This document shows, piece by piece, positions 13,056-21,285 of a DNA stretch of 44,495 bases (its first letter is position 1; each line of letters begins with the position of its first letter). The DNA lies in the IMG/VR virus record IMGVR_UViG_3300032516_000056, positions 1 to 44,495 of that record; one strand, given 5' to 3'. A program made the translations under genes and the position numbers. The notes beneath the pieces were generated by a model. That model made no database searches. It had not been told where the DNA came from and saw only the letters and a program-made list of their open reading frames with translations. Origin of the DNA: a virus.

Positions 13056-14219
13056 ATGGAGTTGTTCCATGCTAACAGACAGTGGGCAGAGCGTCCACCG
13101 GACGAGCGGTTCTGGAACGTCGAGGAGATGGCGGAAGCCTGCATCGGTTACGCCAAGAACGCCCGGGAAGCGGAGACGCCGTTTAACCGGCTGACGTGCG
13201 TGGCCGGCGAGAACGAGAACATCATGGTGCAGGGGCCGGAGCGCATTCCGGCGACGCTGACGAACTGGAGCTTCAAGCAGCTCTCGGCGCGCGCCGGTGC
13301 GCCCGCGGAGTACCTGCAGAAGCTTCCGGTGAAGCTGGCGACGGGCAATCTGAACTTCGGGCTGTCTCATAGTCGGTCCACGGCGCTAATGCTACTGCAC
13401 CCGGTGAGCAGCCAGGAGTCGGACACGCGCCTGATCCTGCGAGCCGCGACGACCGATCGCTACGAGCGGTTCTGGAACTGGGAGATCTGCGACCGGCTGC
13501 TCGACCTGCCGCCGGGATGGAGGACGCCGCCGGCGAGACCGAACGGTGCGGACCCGCGGTCGCGTCCGGCGACGCAGGCCGACGTCCTGGACTCGAAGGG
13601 CGGCGGTGGAGGGCTGAGCATCAGCGTGGGAGACATGATCGCGCCGAGCGGGCTGTACGCCTCGGACCACGATATGTTCGGATTCTTCATCAACGAGGGC
13701 GCCCGGATCAAGGACGGCACGGACGGCGGTATGTCGCGTGGCTTCTTCGTCAGCAACAGCGAGGTCGGCGATGGGTCGTTCTGGTTCCTGACGTTCATGT
13801 ATCGGCACGTCTGCGGCAATCACATCGTCTGGGGCGCGTCCGGAGTGCAGGAGCTTCGGATCCCGCACGTCGGCAGGATCCGGGAGCGGATCGACGACAG
13901 CTTAATCGCGGAGGTCCGCAAGTACGCCGACGCCTCAGCGTCGTTCGACGAGGCCATGGTCGAGCGGGCGAAGCGGTTCTCGCTCGGCACGAACAAGGAC
14001 GAGGTGCTGGATCTGATTTTCGGCAAGAAGCTGATGAGCCGGAAGCAGGCGGGCGCGGCGTTCGAGATCGCTCAGGAGCACGACTACTACGACGGCGACG
14101 CCCGCACGGCGTGGGGCTTCGCGCAGGGAGTGACGCGTCTGGCGCAGCAGACCGCGCACACCGATCGGCGCGTGGACATGGACCGCACGGCGTCGAAAAT
14201 CCTCACGATGGCGTTCTGA
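13056..14219 (+). CDS. DUF932 family protein
   Basis: 387 aa, of the size of the DUF932/phage-plasmid-like protein family found in many phages and mobile elements. A folded N-terminal region carries SFKQLSARAGAPAEYLQKLP; a central segment (SGLYASDHDMFGFF, SRGFFVSNSEVGDGS, YRHVCGNHIVWG) is typical, and a helical tail follows. AAGGAGG precedes the start. A 17-base sequence encoding ERFWN occurs twice in the gene (about 13100 and 13465). The biochemical role is unknown; members are proposed to be DNA-associated early or transfer proteins. It belongs to the rightward early operon. Confidence 0.8.
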   Translation: MELFHANRQWAERPPDERFWNVEEMAEACIGYAKNAREAETPFNRLTCVAGENENIMVQGPERIPATLTNWSFKQLSARAGAPAEYLQKLPVKLATGNLNFGLSHSRSTALMLLHPVSSQESDTRLILRAATTDRYERFWNWEICDRLLDLPPGWRTPPARPNGADPRSRPATQADVLDSKGGGGGLSISVGDMIAPSGLYASDHDMFGFFINEGARIKDGTDGGMSRGFFVSNSEVGDGSFWFLTFMYRHVCGNHIVWGASGVQELRIPHVGRIRERIDDSLIAEVRKYADASASFDEAMVERAKRFSLGTNKDEVLDLIFGKKLMSRKQAGAAFEIAQEHDYYDGDARTAWGFAQGVTRLAQQTAHTDRRVDMDRTASKILTMAF

Positions 14220-14286
14220 TTCGGCGCGGCGGCGGGGCGGGCATCGGGCTCGCCTCGTCGCTGCTCTGTCATGGAGGAAGAAGCGA

Positions 14287-14955
14287 ATGAGCGAGAGCAT
14301 GATCACCGTCAGTCGGCCCAAGACCAAGGGCCTCGTGGACGCGCTGATGCCGTTCGTCAAGCAGGCGCTCGCGTTCAAGATCACCTCATCGGAGCTGTAC
14401 GAGACGGCAAGCGCGCGCATCAGTGCCCTTCGCCAAGGGGCGGCGCGGGTGAAGCTCCTCTTCGAGCCAGCCCGCACGGCCATCGACGACGCCAAGAAGG
14501 AGATCCTTAAGGCGCGGGACGATCTGGCTCAGCCGCTGATCGATGCCGCGGAGGCGTACTCGGATGGGTGCGACGTCTGGAAGCGGCACGTCGAGTTGGA
14601 AGCGGAGAGGGAGCGCAAGAAGATCGAGGCGTCGGTCAAGCGCGAGGTCGCCACGCTCGTCAAGACCGGCCTCGTGGAGAAGTCGGACGCCAAGCAGATG
14701 ACCGAGACCAAGGTTGACAGGCTCGTGGAGAGCCGCGTCTCGGCCGAGACACCGAGCGTGGCACGGGAGCGGACGAACTGGAGCGCCGAGGTCGAGGATG
14801 AGCGCGCGGCGGTGGCCCACGCGCTGTCGCGTCCGGAACTGCTCAAGTACGTGATGATGAATATGATCGAGCTCAACGCGCTGGCGAGGGAGAAGAAGCA
14901 GGCCGACCTGGGTTTCCCGGGCGTCAAGGGCGTGGCGAGCGTCACTCGGTACTGA
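14287..14955 (+). CDS. Coiled-coil phage early protein, 222 aa
   Basis: It matches a hypothetical family I know from phage early regions, usually next to recombination genes. A long helical region at about 60-150 (LDAAEAYSDGCDVWKRHVE, ELEAERERKKIEASV) is followed by RERTNWSAEVEDERA and an end GFPGVKGVASV. GGAGGAAG lies about nine bases before the start. It could be a DNA-end or partner-binding helper; function is not established. Confidence 0.7.
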   Translation: MSESMITVSRPKTKGLVDALMPFVKQALAFKITSSELYETASARISALRQGAARVKLLFEPARTAIDDAKKEILKARDDLAQPLIDAAEAYSDGCDVWKRHVELEAERERKKIEASVKREVATLVKTGLVEKSDAKQMTETKVDRLVESRVSAETPSVARERTNWSAEVEDERAAVAHALSRPELLKYVMMNMIELNALAREKKQADLGFPGVKGVASVTRY

Positions 14956-14970
14956 GCATCAGGTCGAAGT

Positions 14971-14983
14971 CACGAAACTCGTG
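14971..14983 (+). promoter_or_regulatory. Small inverted repeat upstream of the RHH gene
   Basis: CACGA-AAC-TCGTG, 25 bases before the RHH start. Ribbon-helix-helix proteins often bind short inverted repeats upstream of their own genes, so self-control is possible. It is short and could be chance. Confidence 0.25.
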
Positions 14984-15008
14984 TAGCCTCATTTCAAGGA
15001 GGATGGCG

Positions 15009-15200
15009 ATGGCAATCCGGAGGAAGGGAAGCAAGAAAACGGCCGCTCCGACGCAGATCTCCTTCCGCGTCGACTCGGCGGTGCTCAAGCTCATCGACCG
15101 AGCAGCGGCGATGAGGGCGCAGAAGCGGCAGGACTTCGTGCGGCAGGCCGTCACGCTTCGCGCTCAGAGCGTGGTCGATGGCGGGGGGCTGTCGGAGTAG
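15009..15200 (+). CDS. Ribbon-helix-helix DNA-binding protein
   Basis: 63 aa. The pattern TQISFRVDSAVLKLIDRAA then QKRQDFVRQAV is a ribbon-helix-helix fold of the CopG/DUF1778 antitoxin-like type: an amphipathic strand followed by two helices. AAGGAGG lies six bases before the chosen ATG; an ATG at 15003 is too close to the ribosome site. No partner toxin is seen nearby, so it is more likely a phage regulator, the only clear one in the window. It is the last gene of the rightward block. Confidence 0.8.
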   Translation: MAIRRKGSKKTAAPTQISFRVDSAVLKLIDRAAAMRAQKRQDFVRQAVTLRAQSVVDGGGLSE

Positions 15201-15230
15201 GCGCGGGGCACGTCGGGCACGTTGCAGGGC

Positions 15231-15267
15231 AAGGGCGGGGCGCTCACGATGGTGGGGCCCCGCCCTT
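15231..15267. terminator. Bidirectional terminator at the convergent junction
   Basis: Perfect 11-base arms AAGGGCGGGGC (15231-15241) and GCCCCGCCCTT (15257-15267) with a 15-base loop. It lies just behind the RHH gene and before the convergent late operon. The A-rich entry and T-rich exit suit both directions, although neither run is long. Confidence 0.6.
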
Positions 15268-15438
15268 CGTGTCTTCGCTAGATTGCTCTGCGCGCAAGGG
15301 AACCCGGGGTAGGCGGGGCGTCAGGGCGGGGCGACGTGTAAAACGTCGGGGTGGGGCAGGGAGGGCGCTGTGGGGCAGCGCAGGGCCCTTGACGGCGACG
15401 CCCCGGAAACCGCCCCGAATCGTCACGCCGGGCGCGGC
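15268..15438. other. Intergenic convergent region with hairpin and G-quadruplex motif
   Basis: Nothing coding is seen. A hairpin CGACGT-GTAAA-ACGTCG (15332-15348) runs directly into GGGGTGGGGCAGGGAGGG (15348-15365 on the plus strand), four tight G-runs that fit an intramolecular G-quadruplex. The rest is GC-rich with repeated GGCGGGGC pieces (15313-15332). Confidence 0.5.
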
Positions 15439-16227
15439 CTATTTCGCGGCTCCGAGCTTGAGGCCGCACGTCAGGCCAGCGAATATTTCGACCTCGCGGC
15501 CATCATGATCTCCGGTGATGGGGACGCCGCACCCGATGCCCGCCACGCACCCTGCCCAAGCCAGGGGTCCGGAGGCGGCCGGTAGCACCCGGTCAACCTC
15601 TGAGACGTGGCGCTCCCAAGAGGCCACGTCCTGGCGGCAGACGTCGAGCTGTCGCTGATATGAACCGCGGCTGGAGAGATACCCCTCGGCTTCCTGCTGA
15701 CTTCCCTCGACGGCATCGCAGGCCAAGGTGACGCTGCGCTGGAGCAGCACGATCGCCTTACCCGCCCGGTCGAGCAGTTCATCGGTGGGAGCGCGCGCGG
15801 CCAGCTCGCCGAGCAGGTTGGCAAGGGCGGGTGGGGGCGTGCATTCCTGAGCAGACGCGCCCGGGGTCCAGAGCGCCGCCAGGAGCCCTATCCCTGCGAG
15901 GAGCTTCACGACTGGCGAGCCCGGGGGCTTGTCCAGCCCCTCCAGTTCCTTGTTGATGTCTTTCATCGAACTAAGGGCTCCTGCGGCCTTCTGGGCCCCG
16001 GCCGCCGCGCTCTGGTCAGCCTGCTTCTGCGAGGACTCGAGCTGCGCCTTCTGGGGGTCTCGGGCCGCGATCTCCTCCTTCGCTCGGGTCTCCGAAGCGG
16101 CTATGGTCTCGCGGGCGGCGCTGGCCTGAGCCGACTTCTTGAAGTGAAGGAAGGCAAAGACCGCCGCCACCAACAGACCGATGCCGCCGATAAGGTAGGG
16201 CGCGAACTGCGCGAATAATTGCTCCAC
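15439..16227 (-). CDS. Spanin-like membrane protein of the lysis module
   Basis: 262 aa. The start is a GTG with AAGGGAG eight bases upstream. Residues 8-28 form a membrane span (YLIGGIGLLVAAVFAFLHF), followed by an Ala/Gln/Lys-rich coiled coil to about residue 80. A second hydrophobic segment (VVKLLAGIGLLAALW, followed by GASA|QEC) looks like a signal or second span, and a second helical region follows. N-terminal anchor plus periplasmic coiled coil is the spanin plan, but there is no lipobox, and the two-part layout looks like a fusion of Rz and Rz1-like pieces. It lies beside the holins and ends the late operon. The exact role is inferred. Confidence 0.55.
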   Translation of the reverse strand: MEQLFAQFAPYLIGGIGLLVAAVFAFLHFKKSAQASAARETIAASETRAKEEIAARDPQKAQLESSQKQADQSAAAGAQKAAGALSSMKDINKELEGLDKPPGSPVVKLLAGIGLLAALWTPGASAQECTPPPALANLLGELAARAPTDELLDRAGKAIVLLQRSVTLACDAVEGSQQEAEGYLSSRGSYQRQLDVCRQDVASWERHVSEVDRVLPAASGPLAWAGCVAGIGCGVPITGDHDGREVEIFAGLTCGLKLGAAK

Positions 16228-16250
16228 GTGGAACACTCCCTTCTGCCGCC

Positions 16251-17330
16251 TCAGGTGGGCGGCGCTGCCATCGGGAGTGCCGGTTGCGCTCCCCAGTGAG
16301 CGATCCGAGCCTCCGCGATCTTGACGTATTCCGCCTCGCGCTCGATGCCGATGAACTTGAAGCCCTCCATCTCTGCCGCGCATCCGGTCGTCCCGCTCCC
16401 CGCGAACGGGTCCAGCACGGTCCCGCCCGGTGGTGTCACGAGTCGGCAGAGCCACCGCATGAGCGAGAGCGGCTTGACGGTGGGATGGTGGTTCGCGGCG
16501 GGGACGGAACGCCCCTTGCCGTCAGATAAATCATCCTCTTGCCCGCCCCGCACTCCCATAGTAGAACGGATCGCAGCCTCCCGCAGCCCAGCCTCCCGCT
16601 CGCTCCGGCTCGCCTTCGCGCAGTAGTAGAAGCGCGACGGGCCGCCGGAGTCGCCGAAACCCACGACGAGGCCGGGAGTCCTTTCCTCTCCCCTCATGAT
16701 ATCCGTGATCCCTCCGGAGTGATCTCCGCGCGTCCCGAAACCGCCACCTACCGCGCCTGCCTCCTCATCCAGCATCCCCGCCGCTTCCTCGTCCAGGCAG
16801 ACGTTCGCGGGCCAGCGGCCGGAAGGTGGATTCGCTGCATACGCAATCTGGCGGTCACGACTCGATCCGAGCAGGGACATTCCCGATCCCCTGCCGTCAT
16901 TGGGAGATACGCATGGAGTCACTGTCCCTGGTACGCTTGGTGCTGTGTCTAACCTACACGCCTCCACCTGCAACTCCCCCGGCCCCTTCTTGCGCGCCAT
17001 GATCACCGGCTCCCACGCGGGCTTGAGGCAGCGCCTCCCCTTCGGGAAGCCGGAGCCGTAGAGCCAGCACAGCGTATCGCGCATCTCCCATCCGGCATCC
17101 TCGACGGCGCACGCGAGCCGATGCCATGTCCGCGTCCCGCCGAAGGCCAGCAGGTAGGAGCCGGGCCGGGCCACGCGGAGGGCTGCGGCCCAGAACGGCG
17201 CACCGGGGACGCCATGATCCCACGTCTTGCCCATGAACTTGAGTCCGTAGGGCGGATCGGTGACGACTGAATCGACGGACTCGGCATCGAGCCGAGCCAT
17301 CACATCGAGGCAGTCGCCGGAGAGGATCAC
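16251..17330 (-). CDS. DNA adenine-type methyltransferase, beta class
   Basis: 359 aa. The catalytic DPPYGL (motif IV) is at 25-30 and the SAM-binding DPFAGSGTTG (motif I) is near 310, the order of the beta class. DPPY favours N6-adenine (or N4-cytosine). An inserted central region of about 120 residues with WPANVCLDEEA is seen in related phage enzymes and may be the target-recognition part. The start overlaps the holin stop (ATGA, 17327-17330). It has no restriction partner nearby, so it probably protects phage DNA or alters regulation, as a second layer above the 7-deazaguanine modification. It is inside the lysis cluster, an unusual place. Confidence 0.92.
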   Translation of the reverse strand: MILSGDCLDVMARLDAESVDSVVTDPPYGLKFMGKTWDHGVPGAPFWAAALRVARPGSYLLAFGGTRTWHRLACAVEDAGWEMRDTLCWLYGSGFPKGRRCLKPAWEPVIMARKKGPGELQVEACRLDTAPSVPGTVTPCVSPNDGRGSGMSLLGSSRDRQIAYAANPPSGRWPANVCLDEEAAGMLDEEAGAVGGGFGTRGDHSGGITDIMRGEERTPGLVVGFGDSGGPSRFYYCAKASRSEREAGLREAAIRSTMGVRGGQEDDLSDGKGRSVPAANHHPTVKPLSLMRWLCRLVTPPGGTVLDPFAGSGTTGCAAEMEGFKFIGIEREAEYVKIAEARIAHWGAQPALPMAAPPT

Positions 17331-17662
17331 TGCCCCGTCTTCCTGAAGCTCTCCGCGATCTTCGACGGCAGCAGCGCGTTGTAAATCTTGTCATGCGCGA
17401 GGCCAGCGATGAGGGTACTCACCAATCCGAGGAAGGCGGCACCGATCCAGCCTTTGGCCCCAGTCACGCCCGGCTCCCCGATCCACGTCAGGTAGTAGCC
17501 CAACATCCCACCAAGCGGCCCCAGGATCACGGCGATCGTCTGCTGGGGCACTGGCCGAAGAAACGGTATGCCTTTGCCGAGCGCCTGCGTCACGATCCAG
17601 ATCGCGGCGGCAAGCGTCGGGCATTGAATCAGAAGTGATCCGATCTTGTCAGCCTCGTTCAT
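17327..17662 (-). CDS. Holin-like membrane protein
   Basis: 111 aa with two or three hydrophobic segments (LLIQCPTLAAAIWIVTQAL, TIAVILGPLGGMLGYYL, WIGAAFLGLVSTLIAGLA) and a charged C-terminus. Size, membrane layout and place between endolysin and spanin-like genes fit a holin. AAGGGAGG lies upstream of the start, which overlaps the previous stop (TGATG, 17660-17664). Confidence 0.75.
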   Translation of the reverse strand: MNEADKIGSLLIQCPTLAAAIWIVTQALGKGIPFLRPVPQQTIAVILGPLGGMLGYYLTWIGEPGVTGAKGWIGAAFLGLVSTLIAGLAHDKIYNALLPSKIAESFRKTGQ

Positions 17663-17964
17663 CACATCCTCCCTTTCTCCGTTGATTGCCGGTGCGTGTT
17701 GATGTCTTGACGGAGCAGCGCTACTTCGGTTTTCATGTCCGACACGGTGAGACGCAGCGCCCCGACGACGACGGTCAACTCTGGGATCGCTTCCACCCGG
17801 ACCTCTATCGTCGCCATGCGCTTGTCGATGTCGCTCCACTTCCTTCCAGCCTCAGCAACATGGGTGAAGTACATCATGATGAAGGTGCAGATCGCTGCGG
17901 TGAGCGCGCTGCACATGGCGATCAGGAACTTCTGGAGTCCGTTCAGTGGCGTCGCATTGGTCAT
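17662..17964 (-). CDS. Second holin/XhlA-like membrane protein
   Basis: 100 aa. One membrane span near residues 10-34 (FLIAMCSALTAAICTFIMMYF) is followed by a coiled coil (DKRMATIEVRVEAIPE, MKTEVALLRQDIN). This is the hemolysin XhlA/antiholin layout. GGAGACG lies before the ATG; a GTG three bases upstream is also possible. It lies directly before the holin-like gene, so the two may act as a pair setting lysis time. Confidence 0.7.
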   Translation of the reverse strand: MTNATPLNGLQKFLIAMCSALTAAICTFIMMYFTHVAEAGRKWSDIDKRMATIEVRVEAIPELTVVVGALRLTVSDMKTEVALLRQDINTHRQSTEKGRM

Positions 17965-17994
17965 CACCGTCTCCTGGCGGTTCGTTCCGTGCTA

Positions 17995-18243
17995 CTACTC
18001 GGCCGGCGTGAAGTCCACGTAGTACGACTTGCCGACCTCGAACTGGTCGGATGCTGCCGGGTTGCGAATGCCCATCGAGATCGTGCCGTAGGGCGTGAAG
18101 CGGCCGAAGATCGAATCCTCTGCCGAGTACGGGTTGCTCAGGTCGCTCGGCCCGCTCGCGTCGCCGCGGTTCACTGCTTGAAGGTTGATGCTGACTTCGT
18201 CTCCCTCTGTCTTCGCGGTCACGGTGAACTTTGCTCGCACCAT
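17995..18243 (-). CDS. Small conserved phage protein, 82 aa
   Basis: A strand-rich protein beginning MVRAKFTVTAKTE and ending GKSYYVDFTPAE, with SIFGRFTPYGTISMGI in the middle. I recognise this as a small unnamed phage family near lysis or tail genes. GGAGGAAAG precedes the ATG. Function unknown. Confidence 0.7.
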   Translation of the reverse strand: MVRAKFTVTAKTEGDEVSINLQAVNRGDASGPSDLSNPYSAEDSIFGRFTPYGTISMGIRNPAASDQFEVGKSYYVDFTPAE

Positions 18244-18273
18244 CTGCTTTCCTCCTGCGGGCGATGCCCGCTT

Positions 18274-18858
18274 CTATGTGGTGACGGGCGGCGGCCGCTT
18301 CACCTGAGCATAGAGGGCCGCCGCTTCAGCGTAGTGCTGGGCCAGGTCAGATTCATACTTCGGGTTGTGGTGGTCGTCCCTGAAGTTGCCAGTGTTGTAT
18401 CCGTCCCCCACCTGCTGGATGGTCATGGCAGGAGCCATGAGCGCCGGCTTGGGCGCCGAGGGCCAGAACCGGAAGACGCGCCTGTTGAGGTATTCCACGA
18501 CCCAGTGCAGGCACTGGTCGGGCTCGTAGAGCCCCCATGGGTGCGCGAAGCCGCCGCCGCGGTAACCAAGCTCGTAGGCGACCGGGTACATGATCTGCCA
18601 CGGTCCCCAACTCGATGCTGCGCACCGGCCATACTTCTTCACCAGCATTCTGAGCCAGCCGTTGCCCGGGTTCTCGTAGTAGTAGCCGCCGACGTAGTAC
18701 CCCTTCTCATCCCTCGGAGCGCAGTCGGTCCCCCAATTCGACTCGTTGCCCGTAAGCGCGGCCAGCAGCGCGCGGGGTTCGATCAGGCAGCCTTGCGGTA
18801 TCCGCACCGTGGGCGCGAGGGAGTCGATGGCGACGAGGATTGCGGTGTCGATGATCAT
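18274..18858 (-). CDS. Endolysin, lytic transglycosylase-like
   Basis: 194 aa. ALLAALTGNESNWG at 31-44 carries the catalytic-type Glu39, and SSWGPWQIMYPVAYELGYRG matches the SLT motif in which the chain packs around the glycan. GYNTGNF and a helical end follow. It would cut peptidoglycan for release. The start overlaps the previous stop (ATGA, 18855-18858). No signal peptide, so it depends on the holins. It lies in the lysis cluster. Confidence 0.75.
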   Translation of the reverse strand: MIIDTAILVAIDSLAPTVRIPQGCLIEPRALLAALTGNESNWGTDCAPRDEKGYYVGGYYYENPGNGWLRMLVKKYGRCAASSWGPWQIMYPVAYELGYRGGGFAHPWGLYEPDQCLHWVVEYLNRRVFRFWPSAPKPALMAPAMTIQQVGDGYNTGNFRDDHHNPKYESDLAQHYAEAAALYAQVKRPPPVTT

Positions 18859-19088
18859 GGCGACTCCACCCGCATCGGCGACTCGCGACGCCCGCCGTTG
18901 CTCACGCACACCTCGACTCCCGCGCTCACGCCGACGTTGCCCGCCGCGTCACGCGCCTCGGCCCAGAGGATGTGCAGCGCGCCGGGAGCGCACGTGGGGA
19001 TCGTCTGCACGTAGGCGGGCGGGCGCGGCGGCGTCTCCAACGGCTGCGTCGGGATGAGGATCGCCGCGAGCAACAAGGCTCGGATCAT
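18855..19088 (-). CDS. Exported small protein, 77 aa
   Basis: An N-terminal hydrophobic segment (RALLLAAILIPT) looks like a signal peptide. The mature part, with ALHILWAEARDAAGNVG and VEVCVSNGG, resembles a piece of an immunoglobulin-like or fibronectin-type domain. The start overlaps the next upstream stop (ATGA, 19085-19088). Function unknown. Confidence 0.6.
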   Translation of the reverse strand: MIRALLLAAILIPTQPLETPPRPPAYVQTIPTCAPGALHILWAEARDAAGNVGVSAGVEVCVSNGGRRESPMRVESP

Positions 19089-20809
19089 ACCGCCGCCTCA
19101 AGAGCCAGCACCCACAGGGCGGCCTCGATCACCCATATCTGGCGCCCGCCGCCGGTGGGATTGTACGGTACGGTTCGCAGCGCCGCCGAGTCGAAGACAT
19201 ACGCCTGCACGTCAAGCTGCCACGTCGGGTTCCCGGCGCCGTCGATGGCGACGAAGGCGTTGGGGTCGCACGTCAGGCAGTCGAGCAGCCAATTGGACGC
19301 ACAGATGACGCGGACGCCGTCGCGCAGCGGGACGCAGTGCTTCTCCGAACGGTAGGAGCCGTGGGCGCAGTCGGACGCCGAGCAGCAGTCCGACTTGCCG
19401 ATCAGCCCCTTCGTGCAGACGCCGTATATCGGCGGCGCGTGCCCGCAGTCGGCTCCTGTGCATACGCCGGTGACCGAGGTGAGGCTATGCGTCCGGCCGA
19501 GCCGTTCCACCTGCCCCGAGCCGTCCAGCTTCACGGCGATCATCTCGTCCTCGTAGCGCCTCCGCTTCGCGGGGTCCGGGTCAGAGCTGAGGTAATTCGT
19601 GTTCGGGTCCTGCACCGGGTAGCAGGAGACGTATGCCCATCCTGGGCGGTCGATGTTGCGCAGCGAGATGTGATGGGAGTATGCCTCCTGCTTGTCGTCG
19701 TAGGCCGGCCCCCCGCTGGCCCGCGGCAGGGTCAGACCGATGCTCACCGCTCCGGTGCCAAGATCGACGCCCACCACGCTGCCGACTGTGGGGCTCTGTG
19801 GATTGCCGTCCGGTGGGTTCGGGCACCACGACCGCTTCTGCCCGACGATGAAGTCGCCGCTCCACCCACCCGGGCCCGTGTCGGCGTGCGCGAGGGAGAA
19901 GATGGAGCCGGTGGCAGGGTTGACGCCGGTTGGATGTCCGACGCTCCAGAGCGTGCACTCGGGGATGCCTGAGTCGTAAACGTGCGGCGTGAGGACGAGC
20001 GTGCCGAGGTCCGCGTCGTAGACCCGGGCGAGGTCGTTGACCATCACCACCGCGTAGTGCCCGCTGTGATTGATCGAGGCATTATCGATGTCGCAGTCGG
20101 TCAACCCGCTCGAATTGAGCAGGCCGCACGGGGCGGTGTCCGTAACGGGGCCGATGCGGCTGTTGTTCGGGTCGTATGGGTTCAGGTCCACCACGCGGAT
20201 CTGCGTGCTGTGGGTGAGCAGGACGTACCTGCCGTCGTCCGTCAGGTTCCCCTCGCCTGCGCCGATCCCGTCGATGCTCCATCCGGTCAGGGTCCATGAT
20301 CGATCGAGATGGCAGTCGACCGGGTCGAAGACGTAGAGCAGCGTCCCCGAGGCGCCGACCAGCGTGTGAGGGAAGTTCGGATCGGGGCTCCAGCGGTAGT
20401 CGTTGCCGGGGAAGGCGTCGCCGGCGCCAGCGCAGTCGGAGAGCGGCTTGATCGGGAGGTAGCTGGTCGCATCGAGCAGGAAGGCCCCGGCCGCGCTCTC
20501 GTCACCGTCGTGCATGTCCATCAGAAGGTACTGACCTGATGAGTCGAGCGGCTGTGTCTTGGAGTAGTGCGGCCGTCCGTTGCTCCAGTAGGAGACGGTC
20601 GATGACCCGGTCCACGAGATGAGCGTGCCGTTGTCGCCCGTGATGCGGGTCCTGTCCGTGCCGAAGGTCGGGTCGGTCATCGTGACGAGGTAGGCTGGCT
20701 TGGCCTCGCGCACGATCGGATAGGTGAGCCACGGGTCGATGATGGGCCACGCAAAGACGAGACCGCAGGCGAGGAGCATCGCCGCCACCAGCGCGAGCCG
20801 CCGGGTCAC
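19085..20809 (-). CDS. Exported beta-propeller-like protein
   Basis: 574 aa. The start is GTG, overlapping the previous stop (GTGA, 20806-20809). Residues 4-24 are hydrophobic (LALVAAMLLACGLVFAW), a signal or anchor. The rest has repeated strand blocks with SGQYLLMDMHDGD, DDGRYVLLTHSTQ, SGHYAVVMVNDLARVYD and HISLRNIDRPGWAYVSC, each like a blade of a YVTN/WD-type propeller. It has many cysteines, including CCSASDCAHG near the C-terminus, suggesting disulphides outside the cytoplasm. It lies between tail-fibre genes and the endolysin. It may be a virion tip protein or a secreted binding protein; no enzyme site is evident. Confidence 0.65.
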   Translation of the reverse strand: MTRRLALVAAMLLACGLVFAWPIIDPWLTYPIVREAKPAYLVTMTDPTFGTDRTRITGDNGTLISWTGSSTVSYWSNGRPHYSKTQPLDSSGQYLLMDMHDGDESAAGAFLLDATSYLPIKPLSDCAGAGDAFPGNDYRWSPDPNFPHTLVGASGTLLYVFDPVDCHLDRSWTLTGWSIDGIGAGEGNLTDDGRYVLLTHSTQIRVVDLNPYDPNNSRIGPVTDTAPCGLLNSSGLTDCDIDNASINHSGHYAVVMVNDLARVYDADLGTLVLTPHVYDSGIPECTLWSVGHPTGVNPATGSIFSLAHADTGPGGWSGDFIVGQKRSWCPNPPDGNPQSPTVGSVVGVDLGTGAVSIGLTLPRASGGPAYDDKQEAYSHHISLRNIDRPGWAYVSCYPVQDPNTNYLSSDPDPAKRRRYEDEMIAVKLDGSGQVERLGRTHSLTSVTGVCTGADCGHAPPIYGVCTKGLIGKSDCCSASDCAHGSYRSEKHCVPLRDGVRVICASNWLLDCLTCDPNAFVAIDGAGNPTWQLDVQAYVFDSAALRTVPYNPTGGGRQIWVIEAALWVLALEAAV

Positions 20810-21285
20810 GGTGCGGTCCTCGTCGCGCAGATCAAATAATTCATGTCCGCCGAAGGAGTGTTGTTGACCGAGAAGATGAGCGCGCGCCCGGCGACGATAC
20901 TGCCGCCCGACGTGACCGCCTTCTTGTCTAGCGCCACGCCCTCGTCGGTGCAGGTCACCACGGGCAGGACCGCATTGGCGTTGCTGTCGAAGAATGCTAT
21001 CTGCGCGAGCGTACCGCACCCTCCTGCTCCTGGCTTCTGGCATCGGCACCAGACCGTCGTCACGGTGAACGCAGCGCCGGCGTTGTCGTACAGGAATGCC
21101 TGATTGACCACGGCAGGCATCTTGTAGAGCGAGGAGCAGATCGTCAGTGGGGCTGCGTCATGGGTTCGCTGCGTGAGCGCCTTACCAGCCTGAGCGAAGC
21201 ACGGCGAGAAGCACGCGACGGCGAGCAGGGCGACGAGTAGCCCCCCGGCAACGCCAAGCAGGGCAGCCTTTCTCTCAAGGGTCAT
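20806..21285 (-). CDS. Exported hypothetical protein, 159 aa
   Basis: The N-terminus has a signal peptide (KAALLGVAGGLLVALLAVACFS, cleavage near FAQA). The mature part is strand-rich (FLYDNAGAAFTVTTVWCRCQ, GRALIFSVNNTP) with seven or eight cysteines. It resembles a small virion-associated or secreted binding domain. Start overlaps the upstream stop (ATGA, 21282-21285). Confidence 0.65.
   Translation of the reverse strand: MTLERKAALLGVAGGLLVALLAVACFSPCFAQAGKALTQRTHDAAPLTICSSLYKMPAVVNQAFLYDNAGAAFTVTTVWCRCQKPGAGGCGTLAQIAFFDSNANAVLPVVTCTDEGVALDKKAVTSGGSIVAGRALIFSVNNTPSADMNYLICATRTAP

Noticed and set aside
17686-19014. Plus-strand open frame of 442 codons
   Set aside because: Antisense to the holin, endolysin and small conserved genes.
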